Positions 10,150 to 20,317 of a stretch of 64,000 nt of DNA are shown here, in pieces. The position numbers and the translations under genes were made by a program. The number at the start of each line of letters is the position of its first letter. Position 1 is the stretch's first letter. The notes under the pieces were generated by a model. It was not told where the DNA came from. It worked only from the letters and a program-made list of their open reading frames with translations, and searched no databases. The stretch covers positions 1 to 64,000 of the forward strand of contig JAPLFE010000134.1 in NCBI GenBank assembly GCA_026390855.1, read 5' to 3'. This stretch comes from Chlorobiales bacterium (GTDB lineage: Bacteria > Bacteroidota > Chlorobiia > Chlorobiales > Chlorobiaceae).

Positions 10150-11202
10150 TCATGCCTTCCTCGCTCCTGCAGCGAAGCTGGCGTAAGGTGCTACATTATA
10201 GCAATGTTCGGTTTTCATGCCGCGTGACAGTTTTACATTTGCAAGAGTGGCGATCATGGCGGCATTATCAGTGGAGTAGATAGTGCCGGGTATATACAGC
10301 GCAATACCTTCCTTATCGCAGGAGTCTTTCATGGCTTTTCTAAGTGCCGAGTTAGCGCTGACTCCTCCAGCAATTGAGACGGCCTTGATGCTGCGGGCTC
10401 GTGCAGCCGATATGGTTTTTTCAACCAGTACACTGACGATTGCCCATTGGATTGATGCGGCTATATCGGGTAAATGGAGCACAATGAACTCTGGTGTTTG
10501 TTTTTGCAGCCATGTGAGTACTGATGTTTTCAATCCAGAGAAACTGAAATCAAAATTATTCAAGTAACTCTTACTGGTCTGTGACTGCGAGGTAAGGGCA
10601 CGAGGAAACTTGTGGAAAGCCGGGTCTCCTTTTTCAGCCAGTTTGTCAATTACGGGGCCAGCCGGATAGGGGAGACCGAGCATCTTTCCTGTTTTGTCGA
10701 AAGCCTCTCCAGCGGCGTCATCGAGTGTTCGACCAATGACTTCATAGGAAAGGTCCTGTTCTACTACGGAAAGAAGCGTATGCCCCCCGGAAACCGTCAG
10801 TGAAACGAAAGCACCATCAGGCTCGAGATGAGAGGTTCCGTCATTGATGAATGGTGAAAATATATGGGCCTCGATGTGATTTACTGGTACGAAAGGTATG
10901 TCAAGTGCATACGCCAAGCCTTGGGCGAAACAAAGACCGACCATGATTGCACCGATGAGACCAGGCCCAGCGGTAGCTGCTATGACATCAATTTCATTTT
11001 TTGTTATATTAGACTCAGTTACGGCGGAATCCGTAATTGAAACAATCAGCCGTTCGTGTTCTCTCGAAGCCAGTTCCGGCACAACGCCACCAAAGGCTGA
11101 ATGACAAAGTTGTGAACTTACCACATTCGAGCATACCCGTCCATCACAAAGTACGGCTGCCGATGTTTCATCACAGCTGGTTTCTATGCCTAAAATATTC
11201 AT
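10150..11202 (-). CDS. tsaD: tRNA N6-adenosine threonylcarbamoyltransferase
   Basis: [45 protein letters not shown]. Confidence 0.97.
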   Translation of the reverse strand: MNILGIETSCDETSAAVLCDGRVCSNVVSSQLCHSAFGGVVPELASREHERLIVSITDSAVTESNITKNEIDVIAATAGPGLIGAIMVGLCFAQGLAYALDIPFVPVNHIEAHIFSPFINDGTSHLEPDGAFVSLTVSGGHTLLSVVEQDLSYEVIGRTLDDAAGEAFDKTGKMLGLPYPAGPVIDKLAEKGDPAFHKFPRALTSQSQTSKSYLNNFDFSFSGLKTSVLTWLQKQTPEFIVLHLPDIAASIQWAIVSVLVEKTISAARARSIKAVSIAGGVSANSALRKAMKDSCDKEGIALYIPGTIYSTDNAAMIATLANVKLSRGMKTEHCYNVAPYASFAAGARKA

Positions 11203-11225
11203 GGTATCATTTTTTTTAAAGACCT

Positions 11226-11453
11226 ATGGGCAAAGCTAACAAACCGGGCAATAATAGCAAACCAAGTGTCAAGGTAAGCGTTTTTCATGTACTTGTGATT
11301 CTTATAGGGGCAGACTTGATACTTCTTTTAGCTCCCGATTTCGGTATTCTGAACAGTATTCTTTACATCCCCTCTCTTTATTCATGGCCTGCCCTGATCG
11401 GTGGTCTTATACTGCTGGTTTATGGCTTTAATGGTCTTTACAAAAAGCTGTAA
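11226..11453 (+). CDS. Small two-TM hypothetical membrane protein
   Basis: Intact 75-aa ORF with two hydrophobic helices. Confidence 0.6.
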   Translation: MGKANKPGNNSKPSVKVSVFHVLVILIGADLILLLAPDFGILNSILYIPSLYSWPALIGGLILLVYGFNGLYKKL

Positions 11454-11515
11454 ATCTTTTGGAGTATGAACATAGGGAAGACGTTATTTAATCACGCATA
11501 AGATCAGGAGGCGCT

Positions 11516-12514
11516 ATGGAGCATGCAGTTGAACTAGAAGAACTCGGAATGCGGATAACGGAGGCCTCCCGTTTTATTGAAAAGGCGCAGGAACAGCTTT
11601 CGCGTCGGATTATTGGCCAGCATGACGTGATCAAGAGGATCTTTATTGCTATGCTGGTTAACGGTCACATATTGCTTGAGGGGGTGCCAGGACTTGCTAA
11701 AACCCTTATTATCAGGACGTTTGCGGCAGCAATGAATCTGAAGTTCCAGCGCATTCAGTTTACTCCCGATATGCTTCCAGCTGATCTTATTGGCACGATG
11801 ATCTACAATCCAAAAGACATGGAGTTCTATCCCCGAAAAGGTCCTGTTTTTGCTAATGTCATTCTTGCTGATGAAATCAATCGTTCACCTGCAAAGGTGC
11901 AGTCCGCTTTGCTTGAGGCCATGCAGGAACATCAAGTGACGATCGGTACCCAGACCTTTCCACTGCAGGAACCGTTTATGGTACTGGCGACACAGAACCC
12001 CATTGAGCATGAAGGAACCTACGTTTTGCCGGAAGCCCAGGTCGACCGGTTTATGATGAAGGTTATTGTGGATTATCCGTCATACGATGAGGAGCTTGAG
12101 ATTATGTTGCAATCTGCCACTAACGCCATTGCTTCGCCGATTATACCGGTTGTGCAGCCTGACGATATTGCAAGGGCAAGGGCTTTGATTGATCTTATTT
12201 ATGTAGATCCCAGAGTGCAGCGTTACATTGTTGATCTTGTCGTAGCAAGCAGAAAACCTTCACAGTACGGGATTGCCTCTCTTGAAGCCATGATTGAATA
12301 TGGCGCCTCTCCCAGAGCATCGATATTTCTTCTTCTCGCTTCCAAAGCCCACGCTTTTCTTCAGAACAGGGCTTACATTACTCCAGAGGACGTGAAGGCA
12401 ATCGCCTATGATACCCTCAGGCATCGAATCAGACCGGGGTATGAGGCTGAGGCAGACAATATCAGCTCTGACGATATTATCCGCCAGATTCTTCAGCATG
12501 TGCCGGTTCCGTAA
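11516..12514 (+). CDS. MoxR-family AAA+ ATPase
   Basis: HILLEGVPGLAKTLIIRTFA Walker A; VILADEINRSPAKVQSALLEAMQE. Confidence 0.96.
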   Translation: MEHAVELEELGMRITEASRFIEKAQEQLSRRIIGQHDVIKRIFIAMLVNGHILLEGVPGLAKTLIIRTFAAAMNLKFQRIQFTPDMLPADLIGTMIYNPKDMEFYPRKGPVFANVILADEINRSPAKVQSALLEAMQEHQVTIGTQTFPLQEPFMVLATQNPIEHEGTYVLPEAQVDRFMMKVIVDYPSYDEELEIMLQSATNAIASPIIPVVQPDDIARARALIDLIYVDPRVQRYIVDLVVASRKPSQYGIASLEAMIEYGASPRASIFLLLASKAHAFLQNRAYITPEDVKAIAYDTLRHRIRPGYEAEADNISSDDIIRQILQHVPVP

Positions 12515-12601
12515 CAGGCACATTTTAGTGTGATTCAGGAACTTCTGGGTGACTTAGAATAGTCTTCTGTTGGAGGTAGAAAAAGTGATTGGAGTCTATA
12601 A

Positions 12602-13492
12602 ATGGAAAGAAATGAAGAGTATCTGAAAGAACTTCAGAAAATGATCAGGCGTGTCGAGATTCGATCGAAGCGCATGGCCAGTGAGCAGTTCAGTGGCGAA
12701 TACCACTCTTCGTTTAAAGGAAAAGGGATCGAGTTCAGCCACGTCAGAGAGTACCAGTACGGCGATGACATCCGCTCTATTGATTGGAATACCTCTGCTC
12801 GTAAGCACGAATTGTACGTCAAGCTTTTTGCTGAAGAGCGGGAAAGGACTTTGCTGCTTGTGGTTGACGGATCGGCTTCGATGCTTTTCGGCAGCCAGCA
12901 GCGTCGTAAAAAGGATCTTGCACTGGAAGTAAGTGCGGTGCTCGGTTTCAGCGCCATCCAGAATAATGACAAGGTCGGACTTCTTGTGTTTACTGATCGG
13001 GTTGAAACTTTTATTGAGCCCCGAAAAGGAAGGGATCATGTGCTGGTAATTCTTGAAGAGCTTTTCAGGTTAAAACCGCAAAATCGAAAGACCGATATCA
13101 ATCCTGCACTCTCTTTTATCCATTACACTCTGAGGAGGCATGCGATAATTTTTCTTATGACTGATCTGGTGGCAAATGAATATGAAAAAGGCATGAAGCA
13201 GCTTAATACCAGCCACGACTTTATTCTTGTACACATCAGTGATCCACTCGATAAAGCACTTCCTCATAGCGCATTGCTTGACCTTGAAGAACCGGAAACG
13301 GGCTTACGCCTTACGATTGATGCCGGGAGTCGTCGTGAAGTCGCCCGCTATAGACAAGAGCAGTTAAAGTATCAAGAAGAGCTTCGGCAGCGCCTCCGGA
13401 GAATGCGCATTGATACTCTTTACCTTGATACAGACCGATCATTTATCGGTGATCTTAACTCTTTTTTCCGGCATCGTGAACGGAAGGTCTGA
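12602..13492 (+). CDS. DUF58 domain protein
   Basis: GIEFSHVREYQYGDDIRSIDWNTSARKHELYVKLFAEERERTLLLVVDGSASM. Confidence 0.95.
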   Translation: MERNEEYLKELQKMIRRVEIRSKRMASEQFSGEYHSSFKGKGIEFSHVREYQYGDDIRSIDWNTSARKHELYVKLFAEERERTLLLVVDGSASMLFGSQQRRKKDLALEVSAVLGFSAIQNNDKVGLLVFTDRVETFIEPRKGRDHVLVILEELFRLKPQNRKTDINPALSFIHYTLRRHAIIFLMTDLVANEYEKGMKQLNTSHDFILVHISDPLDKALPHSALLDLEEPETGLRLTIDAGSRREVARYRQEQLKYQEELRQRLRRMRIDTLYLDTDRSFIGDLNSFFRHRERKV

Positions 13493-14438
13493 AGGCTATG
13501 CCTTCGGTTCGATCAAGTGGCTTTTTTTACTGCTGCTTGCTGTGTTTCCGATGTGTATGGTGTTCGCATTTCCTGCGGTGGCTGGTGGAGCTGTTACAGG
13601 GATAACGGTAAAGGTTACTCCTGACAGCGTTTTTGTAGGAGACCGTATCCATTGCACTATCGATGTTCGCCATACATCGAACGAAATTGTAGCACTTGAA
13701 GGCATTGACAGTCTTTCAGTGCAGCCTTTTGAGTTGATCAACCACAAACAATCTTCAGCGATTGTATCGCCTGGTACTCGAAAAGAGAGTTTTGATTATG
13801 AACTTGCGGTGTTTGGTCGTGGACGACAATCCATTCCCCTTGTTACTGTGGCGCTTCGCGACAGCGCAGGAACGGACATAAAACGTGAGAGCTACAGGTC
13901 ATCGTCAACGGTTTTTGTAAAGGCACTTACCGACTCTACGATGCGGGAACTCAGACCTATCAAGCCACCTCTATCGCCATCGATTCCCCTTCTTTTAATT
14001 TTGCCAGTAATCCTTGGTGTGTTCGGAGTTGCTGGCCTCGTGTTGCTTCTGCTTTTTCTTTTGAAACGCACTGTTCACACAAGCGCCGAAAAAGTTGACC
14101 CCGGGCAGGTTGCCCAGCGAAAGCTTCGCAAACTTGGTTCGAGGCTTTCAGCTGGAATGCCACCACCGGAATGCTATGAAGAACTCAGTAATATCATGCG
14201 GACTTTTCTTGAGAAGCATTACCGGATCAGTGCGCTTGAGGCCGTGACACAGGAAATTGAGCGGGATCTTAAAAAGCTTGGAGTCTCAGGCTTCGAAAGT
14301 ATTATGAATCTTCTTGCTCAAGCTGATCTTGTGAAATTTGCCGATAGTCGTCCGAATGCAGAGGAGTCTCGCCAGTCGCTTCGTAAAGCTGAAGAGGTAA
14401 TCCGTTCCGCCCGCACAGCACGTTCCTCCGAAGAGTAA
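13410..14438 (+). CDS. BatD/DUF4381-like membrane protein (exact start uncertain, overlaps DUF58 gene)
   Basis: Ig-like extracytoplasmic region, one TM, helical C-terminus; follows moxR-DUF58. Confidence 0.65.
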   Translation: MILFTLIQTDHLSVILTLFSGIVNGRSEGYAFGSIKWLFLLLLAVFPMCMVFAFPAVAGGAVTGITVKVTPDSVFVGDRIHCTIDVRHTSNEIVALEGIDSLSVQPFELINHKQSSAIVSPGTRKESFDYELAVFGRGRQSIPLVTVALRDSAGTDIKRESYRSSSTVFVKALTDSTMRELRPIKPPLSPSIPLLLILPVILGVFGVAGLVLLLLFLLKRTVHTSAEKVDPGQVAQRKLRKLGSRLSAGMPPPECYEELSNIMRTFLEKHYRISALEAVTQEIERDLKKLGVSGFESIMNLLAQADLVKFADSRPNAEESRQSLRKAEEVIRSARTARSSEE

Positions 14439-14666
14439 AGTATTTACTCACCTATTTTCATAGCGTTCAAAATTATCAAGCACCTAAACAGTGGCTAGAA
14501 TTAGGCGCGGTGGAGGGGATAAGGAAGAGCTAATCGGAAGACAAGTCACTGATTTAAATCGATAAAATCATTGTGATATTTTGTGCAAAAAACCGATGCA
14601 ATAATGTCTTTTTAGGGCTTTTTTGCCGGAATTTGAGGCTTTTTAGTGCGTTTTCAGGTTTTTTCG

Positions 14667-14725
14667 CTTCGTCTGTGAGTGACGAAGATTCCCTTATAAA
14701 TATTTATTATAAAATGATATAAGGG
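14667..14725. repeat. Two adjacent inverted repeats in intergenic DNA
   Basis: cttcgtc-N7-gacgaag, then cccttat-N21-ataaggg. Confidence 0.55.
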
Positions 14726-15189
14726 CTTTTTGCCGGTGGTCAGAATTTCCGAATTTCCGAGAAAACAGGATGTTTTGATTATTTATACGTTATTAATTCG
14801 CTTTTCGGTATATAAAGTCGAGCAAAAAAAGATCATATGATTCATTTCTTTGTGCAAGAAGAGCATGTTTTTACGATTAAAATAGTTACCAAAATATAAA
14901 TATTATTCAGACGATCATGAAAACTAATCGAAGGTTCTGAAATCTGAGTGGATTAAGCGAGCAATGAACGTCCGGGAAAGAAATGGAATGCTGGAAATGC
15001 TGTTCGCAAAAAGCTTGCAGGTGCGGTATCATTATACTGTGGATTCGAAGCTCAAGAATCAGTATTACGAGGTGATAGATTCTTTTCAGGTGGTTGGGGA
15101 GTGACAAAGGGAATATCCTTTGCTTTGTTATGAGCATATGCTTATAATAGGTCTGGAGTTTATTACAACCATTGTCAGTGTTTTATATT

Positions 15190-15591
15190 ATGAAAAGTGA
15201 AATGATCGTAACGTTTGGTGGCGGCAAGAAGGTAAATGCCGAGTTTAATGGTTTTACCATAAGCACTGACCAGGCTATCTATGCTGGCGGAGAAGGTTCT
15301 GCACCGGAGCCGTTCACTCTTTTTCTTGCCTCAATCGGTACCTGTGCAGGTATCTTTGTTTTATCCTTTTGTCAGCAGAGAGGCATCCCGACCGAGGATA
15401 TACGGATTGTTCAGTCCCATACAGCCAAAGTGTCAGGTCGCGGCATAGCAAAAATCGAGATAGCCATAGAACTGCCAAAGGATTTCCCTGAAAAATATAA
15501 GGACGCTGTTATCAGTGCAGCTAATCTCTGTGCTGTGAAAAAGCATATACAGGAACCTCCTGAATTTGTGGTAACAACGGTCACTCGGTAA
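15190..15591 (+). CDS. OsmC-family protein
   Basis: GSAPEPFTLFLASIGTCAGIFVLSFCQQRGI; CAVKKHI near the C-terminus. Confidence 0.88.
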   Translation: MKSEMIVTFGGGKKVNAEFNGFTISTDQAIYAGGEGSAPEPFTLFLASIGTCAGIFVLSFCQQRGIPTEDIRIVQSHTAKVSGRGIAKIEIAIELPKDFPEKYKDAVISAANLCAVKKHIQEPPEFVVTTVTR

Positions 15592-15617
15592 CCACTCATT
15601 GCACAAAACAATACTTC

Positions 15618-16769
15618 ATGAATAAAGTACTGGTTCTGGGTGGAGGCATAGGTGGTGTTGCATCGGCTATTGCATTCCGTAAAAAAGGATTTGAAGTTGA
15701 GCTTGTTTCGGAACGGGAGTATCTTTTTATCTATCCTTTAGCAATCTGGATACCGACCGGGAATACTCATTTCAAGGATGTTTCGATTTCTCTATCGAAA
15801 CTCGCCGACAAGCATGGCTTTTTACTCACTATTGACAAGGTTGTCGCTCTTGATGGTATACAGAAAACCATCACGTTTGAGCAAGGTGGCGTTCGTAACT
15901 CCCCTGCTCTTGTGGTTATTGCTCTTGGTGCTTCAAAGCTGAACCATGAAGGTATTGAGCATACCTGTTCCATTTGCGGTAAACCTGAGGAGTCTCTTGT
16001 TCTGAAGGAGAAAATTGAAGCACTGGTTGAACGGGGAAGCGGCACTATTGCTTTCGGATTTGGCGGTAATCCTAAAGACACCAGTGGTGTCAGGGGGGGG
16101 CCGGCATTTGAGCTTTTTTTCAACCTGCATCATCATCTTAAGAAACTTGGCATTCGAGATCACTATGAGATGACCTTTTTTGCCCCAATGGCCGAGCCCG
16201 GTGCCCGGATGGGGAAAAAGGCACTTTCTGCCATGGCCACCCTGTTTAAAGCTAAAAACTTCAGTACACGCTATGGTAAAAAAATTATTCGTTTTGAGGC
16301 GGATTGTGTTGTTTTTGAAGACCAGAGCAAATTGCAGAGTGACCTCTGCATGTTTATTCCGGCGGGAAATGGCAATACAATAATAAAGGCATCAAACCTG
16401 CCTCAAAACGAGGCCGGGTTTATTCGTATTGATAATTTCTGCCGGATTGCCGGTGTATCGGGATGGTATGCTGTTGGCGATGTTGCGGCTCTTGAAGGGC
16501 CTGACTGGAAGGCAAAGCAAGGGCATGTTGCGGAATTAATGGCGGGTAATGCTGCCTGTAATGCAGCAATAGAGCATGCTGGACAAAAGGGTGCAATGAA
16601 GGGTTATCAAAAGCATTTGAATGTGCTTTGTGTTATGGATATGGGAGATGGCGCCGGGTTTGTTTATAAAAACAGTATCAGGGAGGTGTTTATCCCAATG
16701 CCGGTTGTCGGCCACTGGCTGAAAAAAAGCTGGGGTCATTATTATAAACTTTCCAAACTCTGGCTATGA
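15618..16769 (+). CDS. FAD-dependent oxidoreductase, SQR-like
   Basis: VLVLGGGIGGVASAIAFRKKG dinucleotide-binding motif; AVGDVAAL; C-terminal LCVMDMGDGAGFVY. Confidence 0.88.
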   Translation: MNKVLVLGGGIGGVASAIAFRKKGFEVELVSEREYLFIYPLAIWIPTGNTHFKDVSISLSKLADKHGFLLTIDKVVALDGIQKTITFEQGGVRNSPALVVIALGASKLNHEGIEHTCSICGKPEESLVLKEKIEALVERGSGTIAFGFGGNPKDTSGVRGGPAFELFFNLHHHLKKLGIRDHYEMTFFAPMAEPGARMGKKALSAMATLFKAKNFSTRYGKKIIRFEADCVVFEDQSKLQSDLCMFIPAGNGNTIIKASNLPQNEAGFIRIDNFCRIAGVSGWYAVGDVAALEGPDWKAKQGHVAELMAGNAACNAAIEHAGQKGAMKGYQKHLNVLCVMDMGDGAGFVYKNSIREVFIPMPVVGHWLKKSWGHYYKLSKLWL

Positions 16770-17233
16770 AAACCAATCGGGTAGGCCGGCCTACGCACTG
16801 CCGTAGCGTTCAGGATCTGCCGAAGGTTACCTGTTTCAAACCGTATGGCGTGCCTCATAACAAGCTGGAGAGTGTGCTGCTGACGGTAGATGAACTGGAG
16901 GCTATCAGACTGGCTGACAAAGAGGGGTTATACCAGGCTGATGCAGCCGTGCAGATGAATGTATCGCGACCAACCTTTGGCCGTATTCTGGAGGCTGCCC
17001 ATAAAAAAGTTGCCGAAGCAATTGTTGATGGCAAACAACTCTGTATTCAGGGGGGGGTTGTCCGCTCTCTCTGTGACAGTGTTGCTACTGACCGTCCTGA
17101 TATTTGTGTTTGTCCTGAATGCGGCCTTGAGCTTCCTCATCTGAAGGGAGAGCCATGCAGGGAGACGTCGTGTCCTTATTGCGGTGCTTCTCTGAAGCGT
17201 AAGGAAGGATGCATGACGGAGAAGCAGGACTGA
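16766..17233 (+). CDS. DUF134-like HTH protein with C-terminal zinc-ribbon-like Cys pairs
   Basis: TCFKPYGVPHNKLESVLLTVDELEAIRLADKEGLYQADAAVQMNVSRPTFGRIL; CPECGLELPHLKGEPCRETSCPYCG. Confidence 0.88.
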   Translation: MKTNRVGRPTHCRSVQDLPKVTCFKPYGVPHNKLESVLLTVDELEAIRLADKEGLYQADAAVQMNVSRPTFGRILEAAHKKVAEAIVDGKQLCIQGGVVRSLCDSVATDRPDICVCPECGLELPHLKGEPCRETSCPYCGASLKRKEGCMTEKQD

Positions 17234-17276
17234 ATGGTTAATTTTTACGTTTTATAACTTTTTACTTGGTCTCACT

Positions 17277-17954
17277 ATGGCTGACACCTGGAACAGTCCC
17301 GATAAGTTTAATCGCGAGGCTTCGCAATGGGATGAAAATCCTCAACGCAGAGCGGTTGCTCTCGAAGTTGCAAAAGCAATTATAGCAGCAACAAACCCAA
17401 AAAATACCATGAGTGCTCTGGAGTTCGGGTGCGGCACAGGGCTGGTTACCATGGAAATCGCGCCTTTGGTAAAGAGTCTTGCAGCAATTGATACTTCACG
17501 GGAGATGCTCTTCGTGCTCAAGGAGAAAATCAGAACCTCCGGAATAGAGAACATTGAGGTGAGCTCGACCAATCTGTCATCGCCATCTGAGAGTGCTTTC
17601 AATGAAAAGAGCTTTGATCTTATATACAGCAGCATGACCCTTCACCATATCGATGATACGGCGGGGTTTATTATCCGGATAGCAAATCTTCTTTCACCTG
17701 GAGGCATTGTAGCTCTTGCTGATCTTGACCTTGAGGATGGCTTTTTTCATGATGATCCCCTTGAAAAAGTTCATCATGGGTTTGACCGCGAGGCACTTAC
17801 TGATTTGCTGAAAGCTGCGGGATTGGAGCCGCTATCCTTTGAGACAATTTACACCTTCAACAAAACAAACCGTTCAGGGGTGGCCGCCGTCTATCCGGTA
17901 TTTCTGGTTACTGCGAATAAAATTGAAAATGTAGAACTCCAGCATAATGTTTAA
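17277..17954 (+). CDS. Class I SAM-dependent methyltransferase
   Basis: [17 protein letters not shown] motif [11 protein letters not shown]. Confidence 0.92.
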   Translation: MADTWNSPDKFNREASQWDENPQRRAVALEVAKAIIAATNPKNTMSALEFGCGTGLVTMEIAPLVKSLAAIDTSREMLFVLKEKIRTSGIENIEVSSTNLSSPSESAFNEKSFDLIYSSMTLHHIDDTAGFIIRIANLLSPGGIVALADLDLEDGFFHDDPLEKVHHGFDREALTDLLKAAGLEPLSFETIYTFNKTNRSGVAAVYPVFLVTANKIENVELQHNV

Positions 17955-18744
17955 TCATAAACTGCTTGTTCTATCCGGAGTACTTGCCTTCATACTCTTT
18001 TCGGCTGGTTGCAGCAGTCAATCCGAAAAGATCATTGATCGAGACGGCAACAGCTACAATACTGTTCAGATGGGTTCCATGATTTGGACAGGAATAAATC
18101 TTGACGTTGTTCACTACAGAAACGGTGATGCAATACCGGAAGTAAAAGATCCCAAAGAGTGGGGAACGCTGACAACGGGAGCCTGGTGTTACAACGATAA
18201 CAAGTTGGAAAACGGAACGACTTATGGAAAGCTCTATAACTGGTATGCAGTCAATGATCCGCGTGGCCTTGCCCCGAAGGGGTGGCATGTTGCAACCGAT
18301 GCTGAATGGAGTGCACTCGGCGACTTGCTGGGTGGAATAGAAAATGCCGGAGGTACCTTGAAAGCCTCGAAATCCTGGAAAAACCAGAGCGGTGAAGGAA
18401 GCAAAAAAAGCGGTTTTGAAGCCCTTTCGGCTGGAGCTCGCCGGGACACTGACGGCAAATTTATGTTACCGGGTGAATACAGCCGGTTATGGTCTTCACA
18501 AAACAAGCAATATCATCCTAACCTTATAATTTATCTCTCTATGAATATCGATCGTCTTGTGTTTGCAATTGCCGGTGTTTTTATTGTTTCCAGCATTTTA
18601 CTTTCCATCTATCATAACCAGAACTGGCTCTGGTTCACTGGTTTTGTGGGAGCTAATCTTTTTCAGGCAGCATTTACGGGCTTCTGCCCTCTTGCCATCG
18701 TTCTCAAACGTCTTGGTGTCGTATCCGGGCATGCATTCAAGTGA
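17947..18744 (+). CDS. Truncated FISUMP-type lipoprotein continuous with a DUF2892-like membrane domain
   Basis: FISUMP motifs ([38 protein letters not shown]) then [14 protein letters not shown]...[26 protein letters not shown]. Confidence 0.8.
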   Translation: MFNHKLLVLSGVLAFILFSAGCSSQSEKIIDRDGNSYNTVQMGSMIWTGINLDVVHYRNGDAIPEVKDPKEWGTLTTGAWCYNDNKLENGTTYGKLYNWYAVNDPRGLAPKGWHVATDAEWSALGDLLGGIENAGGTLKASKSWKNQSGEGSKKSGFEALSAGARRDTDGKFMLPGEYSRLWSSQNKQYHPNLIIYLSMNIDRLVFAIAGVFIVSSILLSIYHNQNWLWFTGFVGANLFQAAFTGFCPLAIVLKRLGVVSGHAFK

Positions 18745-18826
18745 ACGGTCAATAGTAAATTAATTTTTCTGCTCAATCGAACACGATGTGAGCATCATTC
18801 AGAACCATTGAAAATCTGGAGTGTCT

Positions 18827-20281
18827 ATGGCAAAGGTTGTTGTTTTAGGAGCCGGTGTTGCAGGTCATACCGCTGCATCGTTTCTTAAAAAGAAGCTCGG
18901 CAAACACCACGAGGTCGTCGTTGTTACCCCGAACAGTTACTACCAGTGGATTCCATCAAATATCTGGGTTGGCGTGGGCCAGATGACTATTGATGATGTC
19001 CGGTTTGAATTAAAAAAAGTCTATACCCGCTGGGGCATTATTCTCAAACAAGCCAAAGCTGTTGAAATCCATCCTGAAGGAGACTCGGAAATTCAAAAAG
19101 GGTATGTGACGATTGAGTATACCGATGGTGTACGAAACGGTCAGACTGAAAAAGTTGACTATGATTATTTGGTGAATGCAACCGGCCCAAAGCTTAATTT
19201 TGATGCTACTGAGGGACTTGGACCCGATAAAAACAGCTTTTCGGTTTGCACCTATGGCCATGCCGCCCATGCATGGGAACACCTTCAGGACAATATAAAA
19301 AAAATGCAGGCGGGCCATAAGCAGCGTATCTTGATCGGTACTGGCCATGCAATGGCAACCTGCCAGGGAGCAGCCTTTGAATATATTCTGAATGTGGCCT
19401 ATGAAATCTCAAAACGCGGCCTGAGCGATAAAGCGCAGATTACCTGGTTGTCCAATGAGTATGAGTTGGGTGATTTTGGCATGGCAGGCGCATTTATTAA
19501 CAGAGGCGGCTATTACACTCCGACGAAGGTTTTCACCGAATCTATTATGGCTGAGTACGGTATTAACTGGGTCAGGCGGGCTGGAGTCCATAAGGTTGAG
19601 CCAGGCAAGGTATATTATGAGACACTGGCTGGTGAAGAGCTGACAAAGGAATTTGATTTTGCCATGCTTATTCCGTCATTCTCAGGTGTTGGAATGACCG
19701 CTTTCGATAAGAGTGGAACTGAGATTACCGACAAGATGTTTGCACCAAACAAGTTCATGAAGGTTGATGCAAATTATACACCGAAGTCATTTGAGGAGTG
19801 GGAAGCTGAAGATTGGCCCTCTATTTACCAGAACCCTCTTTTCAAAAACATCTACGCTCCCGGCATAGCCTTTGCCCCTCCGCATCCGATTTCGAAACCT
19901 ATGACAAGCCCGAGCGGACGGCAGATTTTTCCGACTGCACCACGTACCGGAATGCCGGCAGGGGTTATGGGTAAAATTGTTGCGCTTAATATTTCAGAAA
20001 AAATTCATGGAGCAACGGAGCATCGCCATAAAGCATCCATGAGCAGAATGGGCGCGGCATGCGTTGTCTCTGCGGGATTCGGTTCGCTTGATGGCCTGGG
20101 AGCTTCAATGACCCTTTTTCCGGTTGTCCCTGACTGGGATAAGTATCCTGAATGGGGCCGTGATATGAACTACTCCCTTGGAGAGGCGGGTCTTGCAGGA
20201 CATTGGTTGAAAGTAATTTTGCACTACCTCTTCTTCCATAAAGCTAAGGGCTATCCGTTCTGGTGGCTGATTCCGGAATAA
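18827..20281 (+). CDS. Sulfide:quinone oxidoreductase-type flavoprotein
   Basis: AKVVVLGAGVAGHTAASFLKKKLGKHHEVVVVTPNSYYQWIPSNIWVGVG; TGPKLNFDATEGLG; C-terminal membrane-associating aromatic tail. Confidence 0.92.
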   Translation: MAKVVVLGAGVAGHTAASFLKKKLGKHHEVVVVTPNSYYQWIPSNIWVGVGQMTIDDVRFELKKVYTRWGIILKQAKAVEIHPEGDSEIQKGYVTIEYTDGVRNGQTEKVDYDYLVNATGPKLNFDATEGLGPDKNSFSVCTYGHAAHAWEHLQDNIKKMQAGHKQRILIGTGHAMATCQGAAFEYILNVAYEISKRGLSDKAQITWLSNEYELGDFGMAGAFINRGGYYTPTKVFTESIMAEYGINWVRRAGVHKVEPGKVYYETLAGEELTKEFDFAMLIPSFSGVGMTAFDKSGTEITDKMFAPNKFMKVDANYTPKSFEEWEAEDWPSIYQNPLFKNIYAPGIAFAPPHPISKPMTSPSGRQIFPTAPRTGMPAGVMGKIVALNISEKIHGATEHRHKASMSRMGAACVVSAGFGSLDGLGASMTLFPVVPDWDKYPEWGRDMNYSLGEAGLAGHWLKVILHYLFFHKAKGYPFWWLIPE

Positions 20282-20317
20282 CCTTTATTGTGATGATAAC
20301 CTTAAATCTGAAAAACA

